Assembly: GCF_001306115.1 (NCBI RefSeq)
Contig: NZ_LGCL01000010.1
Location: 1-35,043 of the forward strand
Length of the DNA: 35,043 nt
Source: Ornatilinea apprima
GTDB lineage: Bacteria > Chloroflexota > Anaerolineae > Anaerolineales > Anaerolineaceae
Reading direction: 5' to 3'
The position numbers and the translations under genes are program-made. The notes under the pieces were generated by a model. The model was not told the origin of the DNA. It saw nothing but the letters and a program-made list of their open reading frames with translations, and did not search any database. The stretch's first letter is position 1; the number at the start of each line of letters is the position of its first letter. Shown here piece after piece: positions 1 through 9,552 of the stretch.

Positions 1-376
1 GCATGGGAATATCGCGGCTGGAAGCGGGTGTATTCGAAATCCGCATGAAGTCCGCGATCCACACCGCATCTGAACGGTCATTTTTTACTTTCCGAACGCC
101 GCTTTTCCGGTAAGCGGAGATTTGCAGCGGGTTGATCACAGACACCGGGTAACCTTGACTGGTCAGGACATCATACAGAGACAGCCAGTAGTGACCGGTG
201 GCTTCCAGTCCGATGGAGACTTCATTTCCAAGCTGGCTCAAGTGCTCCAGCAGATACTCCAACCCGGCACGCGTATTCTCGGTCACAAAGACCGGCTTGC
301 ACACCTGCCCGCTCTCGTTCAAGATCGCCACCGCGTGTTTGCGCTTGGCGACATCTATGCCACAGTAGAATGTCAT
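1..376 (-). CDS. IS110-family transposase, N-terminal part (cut by window edge)
   Basis: The minus strand reads an ATG at 376 preceded by a strong AAGGAGGT ribosome site, then MTFYCGIDVAKRKHAVAIL, the opening of the IS110 DEDD (RuvC-like) catalytic domain with its first Asp in GIDVAK. Further on are GLEATGHYW and the INP..I..YRKS..R..KND..DA stretch typical of this family. The C-terminal transposase_20 domain lies outside the window. IS110 enzymes move circular intermediates without long terminal inverted repeats. The frame is open throughout, so it may be intact. Confidence 0.9.
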   Translation of the reverse strand, partial: MTFYCGIDVAKRKHAVAILNESGQVCKPVFVTENTRAGLEYLLEHLSQLGNEVSIGLEATGHYWLSLYDVLTSQGYPVSVINPLQISAYRKSGVRKVKNDRSDAVWIADFMRISNTPASSRDIPM

Positions 377-570
377 GGCAGCACCTCCTTCGCGTGAGTA
401 CTTGAAGTGAGGCGACCTCAGACAGCCATGAGCCTCTCAGCCTTGTCCGTTTTGCGCCGCTAGAACGGCTACCTGCTTATACGAGACCTCTCACAGCGCT
501 GAGGCGGCATTCTTATCTACGAGGCTTGCCCTCAAGGGTCATACCGTCGGCCTCAGCTTCCCACAGCATC
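377..570 (-). ncRNA. IS110 non-coding end; candidate bridge-RNA region
   Basis: About 190 bases lie between the transposase start and the point where host-type coding sequence resumes at about 571. No protein fits here. IS110-group elements are known to carry a structured bridge RNA in the non-coding end upstream of the recombinase, and the size and position match. Short complementary segments such as GCCGTT and GGC..AACGG can be seen on the minus strand, but I could not fold it. The outer boundary near 570 is inferred from the resumed reading frame, not from a terminal repeat. Confidence 0.4.
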
Positions 571-678
571 TTAGAAAAATATGGATTTGATAAAATTGAT
601 TTTCTCATATCAAATTTAATAACCGAGAAACCTTGTAAAAATATTTATTACCACGCAGTAAAAAAAGCGCCTAAGTAG
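571..678 (+). pseudogene. 3' end of an ORF interrupted by the IS110 element
   Basis: The plus strand reads 35 sense codons and a TAG stop, starting LEKYGFDKIDF and ending YYHAVKKAPK. Composition is AT-rich, like 700-2400 and unlike the IS sequence on its left. No start codon or ribosome site lies near its left end, which abuts the IS110 leader. The simplest reading is the surviving C-terminus of a host gene split by the insertion; the rest should lie beyond the other end of the element, left of the window. The family is not recognised. Confidence 0.5.
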
Positions 679-700
679 AACTGCTTCTTTGATTTCTTGG

Positions 701-1114
701 TTACTTAAGCAAAAGACCCGTTTTGCACTCCTCAATACTCAAATAACTGCTGTCAGGATCTTCGGATTCCAAGCGTTTAAATGATAAGTTTTCATCGTAA
801 AACACCCGAAACCTGAAAGCCATATTTTCATTGGCCCCAAAATAATAGTAAACTTCAACACTATTCGAACAATTATATACCTGGTCAAAACCGATTATTA
901 AGTTATGAACTTCATCTAAAGTCATGCCTTCAATAAGTTGGGCACTAAAGTAGCTTACAGGAAAATCGGTTTCAGGTGGATGATCTTCTAACCTTACTCC
1001 TAATGTTTGTGCAAGCTTCATCCGCTCATCCTTTTGATTTTCTCTTAATAAAGAAGATATCAATACACAGACTATTAACAGGAAAGCTAGAGCTAAAAAC
1101 ATATTTTTTTTCAT
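701..1114 (-). CDS. Small membrane-anchored protein, possible partner of the RHS fragment
   Basis: 137 residues. Lys-rich N-terminus, then a hydrophobic segment at about residues 5-23 without a lipobox cysteine, so a signal anchor or signal peptide facing outside. The soluble part contains GMTLDEVHNLI, which resembles the start of SmpA/OmlA (BLIP-like) folds, then aromatic-rich strands. A strong TAGGAGG site precedes the ATG, 20 bases behind the RHS fragment stop, so the two were probably co-transcribed. That placement fits an immunity protein of an RHS tip, but neither toxin nor immunity function is shown by sequence alone. Confidence 0.7.
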   Translation of the reverse strand: MKKNMFLALAFLLIVCVLISSLLRENQKDERMKLAQTLGVRLEDHPPETDFPVSYFSAQLIEGMTLDEVHNLIIGFDQVYNCSNSVEVYYYFGANENMAFRFRVFYDENLSFKRLESEDPDSSYLSIEECKTGLLLK

Positions 1115-1134
1115 AAAGAAGCCTCCTATTGAAT

Positions 1135-1917
1135 CTAATCGCTATCTACAGCTAGTGCGCGGATTTTGTCAATAAGGTCTTCATATGATTCAAAATCACT
1201 CCTGAAATCGATTGCATCACTTATCGCTGCTTCACCCAATAGAATGTCTCCTTGATTTGAGGTATCTATTTCGCGCAATGTATTAATTGGCCTCGATAAA
1301 TTAGAACCAAAAAAATACCCTAAAAACAAAAGCCCAGAATAATGATGTGATTGATTTGATGATGGATTGTCTGAATCTAAATATTTTTCCTGCAAACCGT
1401 TATTTTGCTCACCTAAGGGCATAAACTCTTTTGGCCCTTTCGCAACACTTATTGCCGCCAGTGTCCAATGAGAGTCCGCGGGTATACCTCCAAACACCAA
1501 GGAAAAATCGCGCATGAATTGGCTTTCTTGTTCCGGCGAATAATGTGAAGCTAATCGTTCCACATGATCTGCATAACTATTCCAACCAGAATTTTCTTCT
1601 TGTTTCCAATAACTGACATCGCTCCAAATGCTATTCTTGTGTTGATAATAGAATTTTTCATCGGCGGGTGTCCAATTTCCATTTTTACCTCCACCAATTA
1701 AGACTCTTCTAATTAATAGATCTCTTCTAATATTATTCATGCAAATACTATTACAACTCCCACCTCCTTCTCCTGTCCCCTCAATAGCTATGTGTCCTGT
1801 TGGATCAGAAAGTTTAATCGGGTTTTGAGGATATGTGTAACGGTTCAAATTTGAAACTGCATAAGGATCGGGTATCAGTGTATCCGGTTGATTAAACTGT
1901 ATTATACAAGGAATTAA
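1135..1917 (-). pseudogene. RHS/YD-repeat protein, 3' fragment with variable C-terminal domain
   Basis: The minus-strand frame is open from an in-frame stop at 1918-1920. Near the start it carries FNQPDTLIPDP and LNRYTYPQNPIKLSDPTGH, the hallmark end of the RHS-associated core (normally QPDT..P and LNRY.Y..NNP....DP.G). About 220 residues of variable tip follow, with SHHYSG and GDILLGEAA segments of unknown function. The large YD-repeat part that should precede is missing. The first possible start is TTG at 1848, so it is either a silent remnant or an orphan tip module. Base composition is AT-rich compared with the rest of the window. Confidence 0.8.
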
Positions 1918-1919
1918 TC

Positions 1920-2342
1920 ATGGAAGAATCACGGTTGAATATTGTTACCTATCTTTGGAAAGAACGTTTTTTGCCAGTTATGTTGTTTAACGGTTTTGTT
2001 TATGCGATAACATCTCTGCTTTTACCAGTACCGCAAGTGGTAATCCCTGTCGGTTTTTTTCTTGGCTATATAAATATATTGGTTATGAATTCCGTTCAAC
2101 CAAGAAATCCATTAAAACCAAGAAGTCCATTTTTGAGGATACTAAAAATTATTCTCGTTACCCTATTGGGAAGTCTATTAGGGGTGCTTTTCCTACGGGG
2201 AGCTTGTCTAACCCTCAAAAATCCTGTTTGCTCTCCAAATAGTTTACGGGCTACCATATTTGCTATCTTCGCTTTCGTTCAGATTGCGGTCATTGGAATT
2301 TCAATTGAAACCTATTTTTCAAAGAATACCAAATTACCATAA
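1920..2342 (+). CDS. Small polytopic membrane protein of unknown function
   Basis: 140 residues with about four hydrophobic segments (roughly 17-37, 38-58, 72-92 and 110-130) and short polar loops, so an integral membrane protein. The ATG is preceded by AAGGA at good distance. It is divergent from the RHS fragment and its ATG abuts the in-frame stop that ends the RHS reading frame, so the rearrangement that truncated the RHS gene probably brought this gene here. It shares the low GC of 570-2400. No family recognised. Confidence 0.7.
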   Translation: MEESRLNIVTYLWKERFLPVMLFNGFVYAITSLLLPVPQVVIPVGFFLGYINILVMNSVQPRNPLKPRSPFLRILKIILVTLLGSLLGVLFLRGACLTLKNPVCSPNSLRATIFAIFAFVQIAVIGISIETYFSKNTKLP

Positions 2343-2415
2343 GGCGTTCTGTACTTTTTTGTATAAACTTTTACTTTATCTCTATCCATCAATATTTTCC
2401 CTCCTTTAACCAAAG

Positions 2416-2444
2416 AAAAAAGCCGCCCATCGGCGGGCGGCTGA
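2416..2444 (-). terminator. Rho-independent terminator
   Basis: AGCCGCCC (2423-2430) pairs with GGGCGGCT (2437-2444), loop of six bases, followed on the minus strand by six T. It lies 20 bases downstream of the LiaF-like gene. Confidence 0.9.
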
Positions 2445-2465
2445 TAATCGAAATGAACTTGCAGC

Positions 2466-3002
2466 TTACAGGCTGCGTTCCAGGTTAATCTCGTGGATGA
2501 AATAACCGGTCTCGATATTCACGCGCTGCGCGGCGCTGGCGTAATTGTCGCTCTCCAACTGCACAGGGGTAAATATGCCGGTGTCCTTCATGCCAAACAG
2601 ATTGCCATCCACCACCAGACCGGTGGCGTTCAATTTCACTCCCACCGCTTCCGGCAGGCGCACTTTCACATCCCCCACAAAACCCATCACACGCAGGTTG
2701 GTTTCCCCTTCGGGAAAATCTGCCCGCGAGAGATCGAGGACGGTGTCGCCAATGACGTTCCAGATCTCCTGGCTGTGCACCGGCCAATCGCTGCCCAAAT
2801 TCACATCGCCCAGCAGATGAAAATCAACATTGGTCTGGCTGCCCAGCATGCGCGGGCGCACCAGCAGCAGCACCCCCAGCAGAATGATCAGCGACGGCCA
2901 AACATACAGCCAGATATTCACGCGCGTCAGCGTGCCAATAAAGAGAATGATTCCCAGGGCGATCATCGCGCCGCCCACCCACAAAGCCGGTTTCTTTGCC
3001 AT
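2466..3002 (-). CDS. LiaF-domain (cell wall-active antibiotic response) membrane protein
   Basis: 178 residues. The N-terminus has two hydrophobic segments (about 6-24 and 29-48) separated by a short turn, as in DUF5668/LiaF-type proteins. The rest is a beta-rich domain with alternating hydrophobic residues: LLGDVNLGSDW, ..GDTVLDLSRADFPEGE, VMGFVGDVKVRLPEAV, typical of the LiaF/YvqF C-terminal domain that sits at the membrane in cell-envelope stress sensing. No LiaR/LiaS pair lies beside it. It ends at a clear terminator, and the TspO-like gene starts 844 bases upstream on the same strand. Confidence 0.75.
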   Translation of the reverse strand: MAKKPALWVGGAMIALGIILFIGTLTRVNIWLYVWPSLIILLGVLLLVRPRMLGSQTNVDFHLLGDVNLGSDWPVHSQEIWNVIGDTVLDLSRADFPEGETNLRVMGFVGDVKVRLPEAVGVKLNATGLVVDGNLFGMKDTGIFTPVQLESDNYASAAQRVNIETGYFIHEINLERSL

Positions 3003-3078
3003 CTTTGCCTCCAGGCGAAAAATTGTCTACTTCATATACGCATAAACCCGGCCGGGGTTGCGCGCCGAAGCCGCCCGT

Positions 3079-3846
3079 TCAGGCGCGCCGGGCCGCCCGC
3101 AGGCGCGAGACCAGGCTGGCCAGCGCCAGCAGCGCCACCGCCACCGCCGCGGACAGGGCCGCAGCCCCCACCGTTGGCACTGCGCGGTGCTTGACCCAGA
3201 TACCCACAAACGACCACACCAGCACCAGCAGATAGGCCACATCCTTTTGCGTGCGCGCCATCGCCAGCGCCACCAGCAGCGCGGCCGACAGCACCACCAC
3301 CAGCCAGATTTCGGGGCGAAGTCCCCAACCGTTCCACTGCAGGTAATCCAGCAGCGCGGTCAGGTTGGCAATGGTTGCCACCGTAATCCAGCCCAGGTAA
3401 ACGCGCACCGGCAGCTGCACCAGCCATTTTTCCGCGGCGGGCACCTGCGGATTGCGCGGCTCCATGCACAGGTAGACCACGATTAACAAAGCCAGCAGCA
3501 CCAGCATCACCGCCAGCGTGGCGGGGAACTGGTTGTAGTGCCACAGCACCAGCCAACCGGCGTTGAACAGCCCCGAAAGGGCAAATGGATAACCGATTTT
3601 GCGCAGGCGCGGATTCTCGCGCTGGGCGGGCAGGGCCTGGTAGACCGCCAGCAGCAGCCAGCCGATGAAAATCACGCCCCAGATGGAAAACACATACCCC
3701 GCCGGGGTGAAATACACCTCGAACCGATCAGAGATCTCGCCGGTGGATTGCCCGTTAATCGGCAGGGCGTTGGCCAGAATATTCACGGTGAGCGCCGCCA
3801 GCACCGAAACCACCACAGCCGCCTGGCGCAGCGAATCTTTGTTCAT
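3079..3846 (-). CDS. TspO/MBR-related membrane protein
   Basis: 255 residues, polytopic, with about seven to eight hydrophobic segments. The section FTPAGYVFSIWGVIFIGW with the following Trp-rich helices (LFNAGWLVLWHYNQFP) matches the larger variant of the tryptophan-rich sensory protein family, which binds tetrapyrroles or cholesterol-like ligands in studied members. I chose the ATG at 3846 because GGAGGAG lies five bases upstream and the protein then begins just before its first helix; a longer reading to 4023 would run into repeat DNA. Arg-rich cytoplasmic tail at the C-terminus. Confidence 0.8.
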   Translation of the reverse strand: MNKDSLRQAAVVVSVLAALTVNILANALPINGQSTGEISDRFEVYFTPAGYVFSIWGVIFIGWLLLAVYQALPAQRENPRLRKIGYPFALSGLFNAGWLVLWHYNQFPATLAVMLVLLALLIVVYLCMEPRNPQVPAAEKWLVQLPVRVYLGWITVATIANLTALLDYLQWNGWGLRPEIWLVVVLSAALLVALAMARTQKDVAYLLVLVWSFVGIWVKHRAVPTVGAAALSAAVAVALLALASLVSRLRAARRA

Positions 3847-4001
3847 TTTTCTCCTCCCCAAATTCAAAAATAGGCTTTCTTTCATTATAGCCCGCTGCGC
3901 CCGCCAGGCGAGCGGGCATAGAAGCTTTGCCAGGCCGCGTTTTCCAGCAGATTGGGGAGGATTCGGCGTGGTGTTTGCATTAGAATCCCATTCTTCAGTA
4001 G

Positions 4002-4021
4002 GGGCGGATGGCCATCCGCCC
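4002..4021. repeat. Perfect 20-bp palindrome
   Basis: GGGCGGATGGCCATCCGCCC is its own reverse complement. It sits just outside the first copy of the structured repeat and is probably part of the same repeat-rich intergenic cluster. Confidence 0.7.
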
Positions 4022-4043
4022 AAAAATCACCGGCGCGGAGCAG

Positions 4044-4144
4044 CGGTAGGGTGGGAGCAGGGCGGGAAAACCCATACAAAGGTAAACTTGCGTAATCACC
4101 CGCCCGAATCCCACCAACAAAAGCCAATGGTGGGTTTCGGGCGG
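4044..4144 (+). repeat. Structured interspersed repeat, copy 1
   Basis: About 101 bases, nearly identical to copy 2. Contains two potential stem-loops: GGCGGG with CCCGCC, then CCCGAATCCCACCA with TGGTGGGTTTCGGG (14-bp stem with one mismatch). No coding potential. It resembles a REP- or MITE-like non-autonomous element. Confidence 0.8.
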
Positions 4145-4213
4145 CGACAAAATGGTTTTGGCACAAAGTATATTGTCCGCCCTCCACGCCACCCTACGGA
4201 AGAATCCAATCCG

Positions 4214-4313
4214 CGGTAGGGTGGGAGCAGGGCGGCTAACCCATTCAAAGGTAAACCGGCGTAATGATCCGCCCGAATCCCACCAACAAAAGCCAATGGT
4301 GGGTTTCGGGTGG
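4214..4313 (+). repeat. Structured interspersed repeat, copy 2
   Basis: Direct repeat of copy 1 at a 170-base period, about 90 percent identical, with the same two stem-loops. The gap between the copies contains CCACCCTAC, inverted relative to the GTAGGGTGG that opens copy 2. The rest of the 4024-4353 interval shows no gene. Confidence 0.8.
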
Positions 4314-4353
4314 TTTCAAGGGTTCTTCGCTTGGGGTGGGCTCAACACCTGGG

Positions 4354-5067
4354 CTAAGACGACGGCTGCAACAAATAAGGAACCAGATCGGCCGTGGTGG
4401 GTAAAATCAAATCCGCGCCGGCGCGGCGCAGCTCATCTTCCTTGCCAAACCCGCACAGCACCCCCACCGTCTGCGCGCCGGCTGCCTTGCCGGCCAGAAT
4501 ATCCACGGTGGTATCGCCGATCATCAGGCATTCTTCCGGGTGCACACCCATCGCTTTCGCCGCGTGAACAATTGGGTCGGGAAAGGGCTTGGTATACTGG
4601 CAGGTTTGCGATGTGACCACCGTCTGAAAATGCGGCAGCAGATCAAACTGGCGCAAAAACGCGTGCGTGCTGATCTGGTCGCGCGCGCTGACCACCGACA
4701 TGGGGTACGCGCTGCGCAATGCACTCAACATTTCCATCACCTGCGGAATGATCCAGAACTTGCGTGGGGCTTTCTTACGGTTCAAATGAGCCAGACGGTT
4801 ATAAATCACCGCCAATTCGTCGTCAAAATGCAGGCGGTCCATCCAGTGATAGAGCAAATTACCCGGCGTTTCCAGGCCGATGATCATCCAGCGCGCGAAC
4901 GCGCGCGCGTCCCAGCGCGGAGCCAGCCATTTTACCGGCGTCAGCGCGGTAGAGATGCGGTGCGCCCATAAATCGTCCGTGTCGCTCAACGTGCCGTCCA
5001 CATCAAAACACAGGGCGCGCACGCGAGAAAAATCAATGCCGGGGGGCTGAATCAATGCGTCTGCCAT
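4354..5067 (-). CDS. HAD-superfamily phosphatase (phosphoglycolate phosphatase-like)
   Basis: 237 residues with all four HAD motifs: FDVDGTLSDTD (nucleophile Asp22, acid Asp24), VVSARD (motif II Ser), a motif III Lys in KPFPDP, and MIGDTTVDILAGKAAG (motif IV acids). The helical cap between motifs I and II indicates subclass I. Its start codon overlaps the last codons of the exported HExxH gene by 16 bases, so translation is probably coupled. The substrate cannot be told from sequence; phosphoglycolate or another small phosphate ester is the usual choice. Confidence 0.85.
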   Translation of the reverse strand: MADALIQPPGIDFSRVRALCFDVDGTLSDTDDLWAHRISTALTPVKWLAPRWDARAFARWMIIGLETPGNLLYHWMDRLHFDDELAVIYNRLAHLNRKKAPRKFWIIPQVMEMLSALRSAYPMSVVSARDQISTHAFLRQFDLLPHFQTVVTSQTCQYTKPFPDPIVHAAKAMGVHPEECLMIGDTTVDILAGKAAGAQTVGVLCGFGKEDELRRAGADLILPTTADLVPYLLQPSS

Positions 5068-6437
5068 GCGGAAAAACCACCTTTCATACCATCCAAAATC
5101 GTCTTATCGGGCGCGATCAGCCAGGCAACCTCTTCACCCGATAAGGCCAGCCATACCGCCGCGTCATCACTTTGAACTTCCCAGCGCTCCGTGTTTGGCA
5201 GCGTGGTTTCCGCGCCGGTCCAGCGCTGCTGCGCGTACTGGCGCAGCGCGTCAAACAGCTCACGGGCGTCGGCAGCCGAATCGGCTTGCCAGCGCACCGC
5301 CAGGGCCGTCTGACCGGTTTGCTCGTTGGCATACAGGCGGTAGCGGTCGCCGCCCCAGCCGGCTGCCGCCTGGCGCGCCTGCTCCAGCGGAATGCGCGTC
5401 TCTGGCTGCCAGCCGTAAGAGAGCAGCAAAAAGGTATACCATTCTCCCAGCACGCTCGAATCGACCATCTTCCAGCCGTTTTGCGCGTCGGCGGTTACCG
5501 GCAGGTCCACTTCAGCGGGCTGTTCAGCCGGGTAAAGCCCGGGGTGCAGAATTTGCTCGGTGGAAACCGGCGGATTGGCATAGGCCTGATCGACCGCCGC
5601 CCAACCGCCCTGGTCGTACAGCGTCTGAACGAACTCGTTGCCTTGCACATAAGGGAACATGAAATCTTGCTGCATAAACTCCGGCGCCGAATCATACACC
5701 GGCGTTTCAAACGTCAGCGAGAAATCTTGAAGATCAACATAATCCTGGTCAGTGGCGTGCCGGAAGAGCCACAACTGCTCAGAAAGGGTGGCGTCTCCTT
5801 CGATTAAAGCCAGCACAGCCGAGCAGGCATCAAATTCCAGCATGCAGACGCTGTCCTCGTAACCCAGACCGTTGCGCAGATCATAAGTCTGGTCTTGCAG
5901 GGCGTGGGTATACTCGTGGGCGTAGGTCATGCGCTCCACCCCGCTGAAGTCATCACCCTGCACCACCACCATCCGGCCGGTCTGGCTGTCGTAATAACCG
6001 GCCACCTGCTCGCTGAACAGCTCTTCATAGAAATCCAACAGTTCAAAACCGTTGGGCAGCAGCCCAAGCGCGGTGAGCAACTGAGCATCGCTTTGCGCGT
6101 CTTCGGCGGTGTAATCGCGGAAAAATTCCTCTTTCACCACCACTTCCAGCTCTGCCGGGGAGAGCACATCGCGATACACCGCCTGGCGCGGGGTAAGGCG
6201 GCGCAGCTGCGCCACCTCCAGTTGAATCTGGTTCATCTCTTCCAGCACACCGGCGGGAAGCGGCTCGTCGGGCAGCGCGTCCGGCAGGATAACGGGAAAC
6301 GGCTCCACCGAAATTTGGGCGCTGGATTTTGCGGGGGTCAACAGCAGCAGCCCGCCAACCGCCAGCCCGGCACCAACCAGGCAAAGGCTGGCCGTGAGCA
6401 TCAGCGTGAGCGCAGAGAAAAGAAGTTTGCGGGTCAA
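5052..6437 (-). CDS. Exported HExxH zinc-peptidase-like protein
   Basis: About 460 residues. N-terminal signal peptide or anchor (hydrophobic to about residue 37), then a helical region, then YAHEYTHALQDQ (HExxH near residue 176) and EGDATLSEQLW about 35 residues later, which supplies a plausible third ligand Glu. This is the gluzincin layout. The C-terminal 150 residues form a separate region with Trp-rich strands. TTG at 6437 is preferred as the start because GAGGAG lies five bases before it; GTG at 6443 has no room for that site. The HAD gene overlaps its 3' end. The specific family is not recognised. Confidence 0.75.
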   Translation of the reverse strand: MTRKLLFSALTLMLTASLCLVGAGLAVGGLLLLTPAKSSAQISVEPFPVILPDALPDEPLPAGVLEEMNQIQLEVAQLRRLTPRQAVYRDVLSPAELEVVVKEEFFRDYTAEDAQSDAQLLTALGLLPNGFELLDFYEELFSEQVAGYYDSQTGRMVVVQGDDFSGVERMTYAHEYTHALQDQTYDLRNGLGYEDSVCMLEFDACSAVLALIEGDATLSEQLWLFRHATDQDYVDLQDFSLTFETPVYDSAPEFMQQDFMFPYVQGNEFVQTLYDQGGWAAVDQAYANPPVSTEQILHPGLYPAEQPAEVDLPVTADAQNGWKMVDSSVLGEWYTFLLLSYGWQPETRIPLEQARQAAAGWGGDRYRLYANEQTGQTALAVRWQADSAADARELFDALRQYAQQRWTGAETTLPNTERWEVQSDDAAVWLALSGEEVAWLIAPDKTILDGMKGGFSAWQTH

Positions 6438-6532
6438 GGGCACTCCTCGGTTGCAATTCCCTCTATTTTATCCGAAAAGCGCGGTAAGGTCGCGGTAAAT
6501 TTTTATCCAATCTGCGCGCCAGTTGGGTGAGG

Positions 6533-7837
6533 TCAGTTCTCCAACACAAACTGGATCGCGTAGCTGGCGTCTCCATAGCCGGGGCGCGCTTCAAGCGCCT
6601 TTTGGAAGGACTGCAGTGCCTCCTGGCTCAATCCCTGGCGGTAAAGCGCCCAGCCCTTCCACAGCAAGCCCTCTTCCGAATTGGGGGTTACCTCCAGCGC
6701 GTAGTCGGCGATGGTGTTCAGTTCCTCAAACATACCGGCATGGAAGTATGCTAAAAAGGGACCAAACTGGTAGCGCAGCATGCGCTGTGGTAAGCCGATC
6801 TGGCGGGCCTGGTTGTAGGCCTCGGCCGCTTCAGCGTAACGTTCAAAATACACCAGATTGGTGCCCAGATTGAACCAGGCAAACGCGTTTCGCGGTTCGG
6901 TCCTGGTTTCTGCCTGGGCCTGCTTTAAGGCATTCTGGCGGTTGCTGCGCGCATCCCAATCACTGGCCAACAGCGATTGCAGCTCGGCTTCGCGCTCTGG
7001 CTGGTAAATCAGAATATACACACGGTTAAAGGCCTGCCAGCGTTTGTCGGCGTCCTGGTACGTTACAACATGATTGCCGCCTTCATACACGTCCTGCACA
7101 ATAAAAAGCTGGCGGTCGTCATCATAGCCGGTTACAAACAGGTAATGCCCGGTCCAGCGGTCATCCGAAGGGCCGGTAATGCCTTGCGCGTCAGCGGGCA
7201 GCACAAAACCCACCTCAATCATCACCGGGAAGCCGTTGGCCAGCAGGCGTTTCACCTGCTCCAGGCTGCCGCCCACGCGGAACAAGGCGCGCAGCGGCGC
7301 GGCTTCTTCATTGACGTAAGCCGTCATATCTTCCACATTGACGTTGCGGTCGGCGCGAATGGGTTTAATCACATCCGAAATGGTATACTGGTCGCCGCCC
7401 CAGCCGTAAAAGCGCAGATTGAGCGCCAGGGTGGCCGGCCCGCAGTTGTTCCAATCCTGGGCGTCTCCGGCGCGCATCGGCGGCGGGGTGAGAATGGCCT
7501 TCGCTGGCAGCGGCGGAAACGTGGGCGTCGGCTCCAGGGTGGGGGTGGCCGTGGGAAGCGGTGCTTGCGTCAGGCCAGGCGCGGCCACGCTGGCGGTGGC
7601 CGGCGGCGTGGGCGAAATGGAAGTGGTGTTAACCTGCGGGGGCGGCAGCGGCAGCCCGCTGGTCTGCGGGGTGGGCAGCGCGCCTACCGGGTCGAGTTTG
7701 AATCGCAGTTGGGTGAGCGCCAGGTCAATCCGCCAATCCAGGCGGTTGCGCACCGCAGGCGTCCGGCTGAGGGCAGCCCCTGCGATGACCATGACCAATA
7801 AACTGGCTAGAACGATTTTCCATCGATTATTTTTCAT
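6533..7837 (-). CDS. Exported C39-family peptidase with TPR repeats
   Basis: 434 residues. N-terminal hydrophobic anchor (about 7-24), a Pro/Thr-rich linker (about 50-120), then a papain-like C39 domain: catalytic Cys132 in NNCGPATLAL, His231 in WTGHYLFVTGYDDD and Asp249 in IVQDVY. From about 290 to the end are tetratricopeptide repeats (AWFNLGTNLVYFERYAEAAEAYNQARQ and a second set near the C-terminus). It faces outside the membrane and may cleave peptides or act as a scaffold. A 95-base gap separates it from the downstream HExxH gene on the same strand, so they may share a transcript. Confidence 0.85.
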   Translation of the reverse strand: MKNNRWKIVLASLLVMVIAGAALSRTPAVRNRLDWRIDLALTQLRFKLDPVGALPTPQTSGLPLPPPQVNTTSISPTPPATASVAAPGLTQAPLPTATPTLEPTPTFPPLPAKAILTPPPMRAGDAQDWNNCGPATLALNLRFYGWGGDQYTISDVIKPIRADRNVNVEDMTAYVNEEAAPLRALFRVGGSLEQVKRLLANGFPVMIEVGFVLPADAQGITGPSDDRWTGHYLFVTGYDDDRQLFIVQDVYEGGNHVVTYQDADKRWQAFNRVYILIYQPEREAELQSLLASDWDARSNRQNALKQAQAETRTEPRNAFAWFNLGTNLVYFERYAEAAEAYNQARQIGLPQRMLRYQFGPFLAYFHAGMFEELNTIADYALEVTPNSEEGLLWKGWALYRQGLSQEALQSFQKALEARPGYGDASYAIQFVLEN

Positions 7838-8056
7838 AAAAGCGTCCGTATGGGCTGCATTCTAACAGACCCCGCCCGATTAATCCAGACCCGTTAACTC
7901 TTATTCTCTTTCGCTCCTGAGCGCGTCCCGCCTGCGGCCGAGGGCATTCCGTATGGTGTAAGCATAACCTTGTGGTTTTCCAAAAACCTGCCGCGGCATA
8001 GCGGGTAAACAAATGAAAACACGGTTAGCGCGGCAATTCGTTGCCCAAAATGCTGT

Positions 8057-8062
8057 TATAAT
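8057..8062 (+). promoter_or_regulatory. -10 box of miaB, near-leaderless
   Basis: TATAAT ends nine bases before the ATG, so transcription would begin one to three bases ahead of the start codon. No ribosome site fits between. No clear -35 was seen. Confidence 0.5.
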
Positions 8063-8071
8063 CGGTGACGC

Positions 8072-9391
<1,320 letters not shown>

Positions 9392-9451
9392 CCCACAACG
9401 ATTTCCGGCGGGCCGAGACTGATCTCCGTGTTGCATCAGATCCGCCCGATC

Positions 9452-9482
9452 CCCCGCGGTCTCCCCACCGCGGGGATTTTTT
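9452..9482 (+). terminator. Rho-independent terminator after miaB
   Basis: CCCCGCGGT pairs with ACCGCGGGG around a six-base loop, followed by A and six T. Confidence 0.92.
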
Positions 9483-9552
9483 ATTGATTCCCGCAGAAAT
9501 TTGGAATAAGATGAAGCTGTGTCCAATCGTGGAAATTAAAAGGGACTGGCTT

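Noticed and set aside
2493..3194. 233-residue plus-strand ORF
   Set aside because: Antisense shadow of the LiaF-like gene, rich in His, Gln and Pro, with no start signal.
3847..4023. Extension of the TspO-like protein by 59 residues
   Set aside because: The added part runs into the palindrome next to the repeat cluster, and the downstream ATG has an ideal ribosome site.
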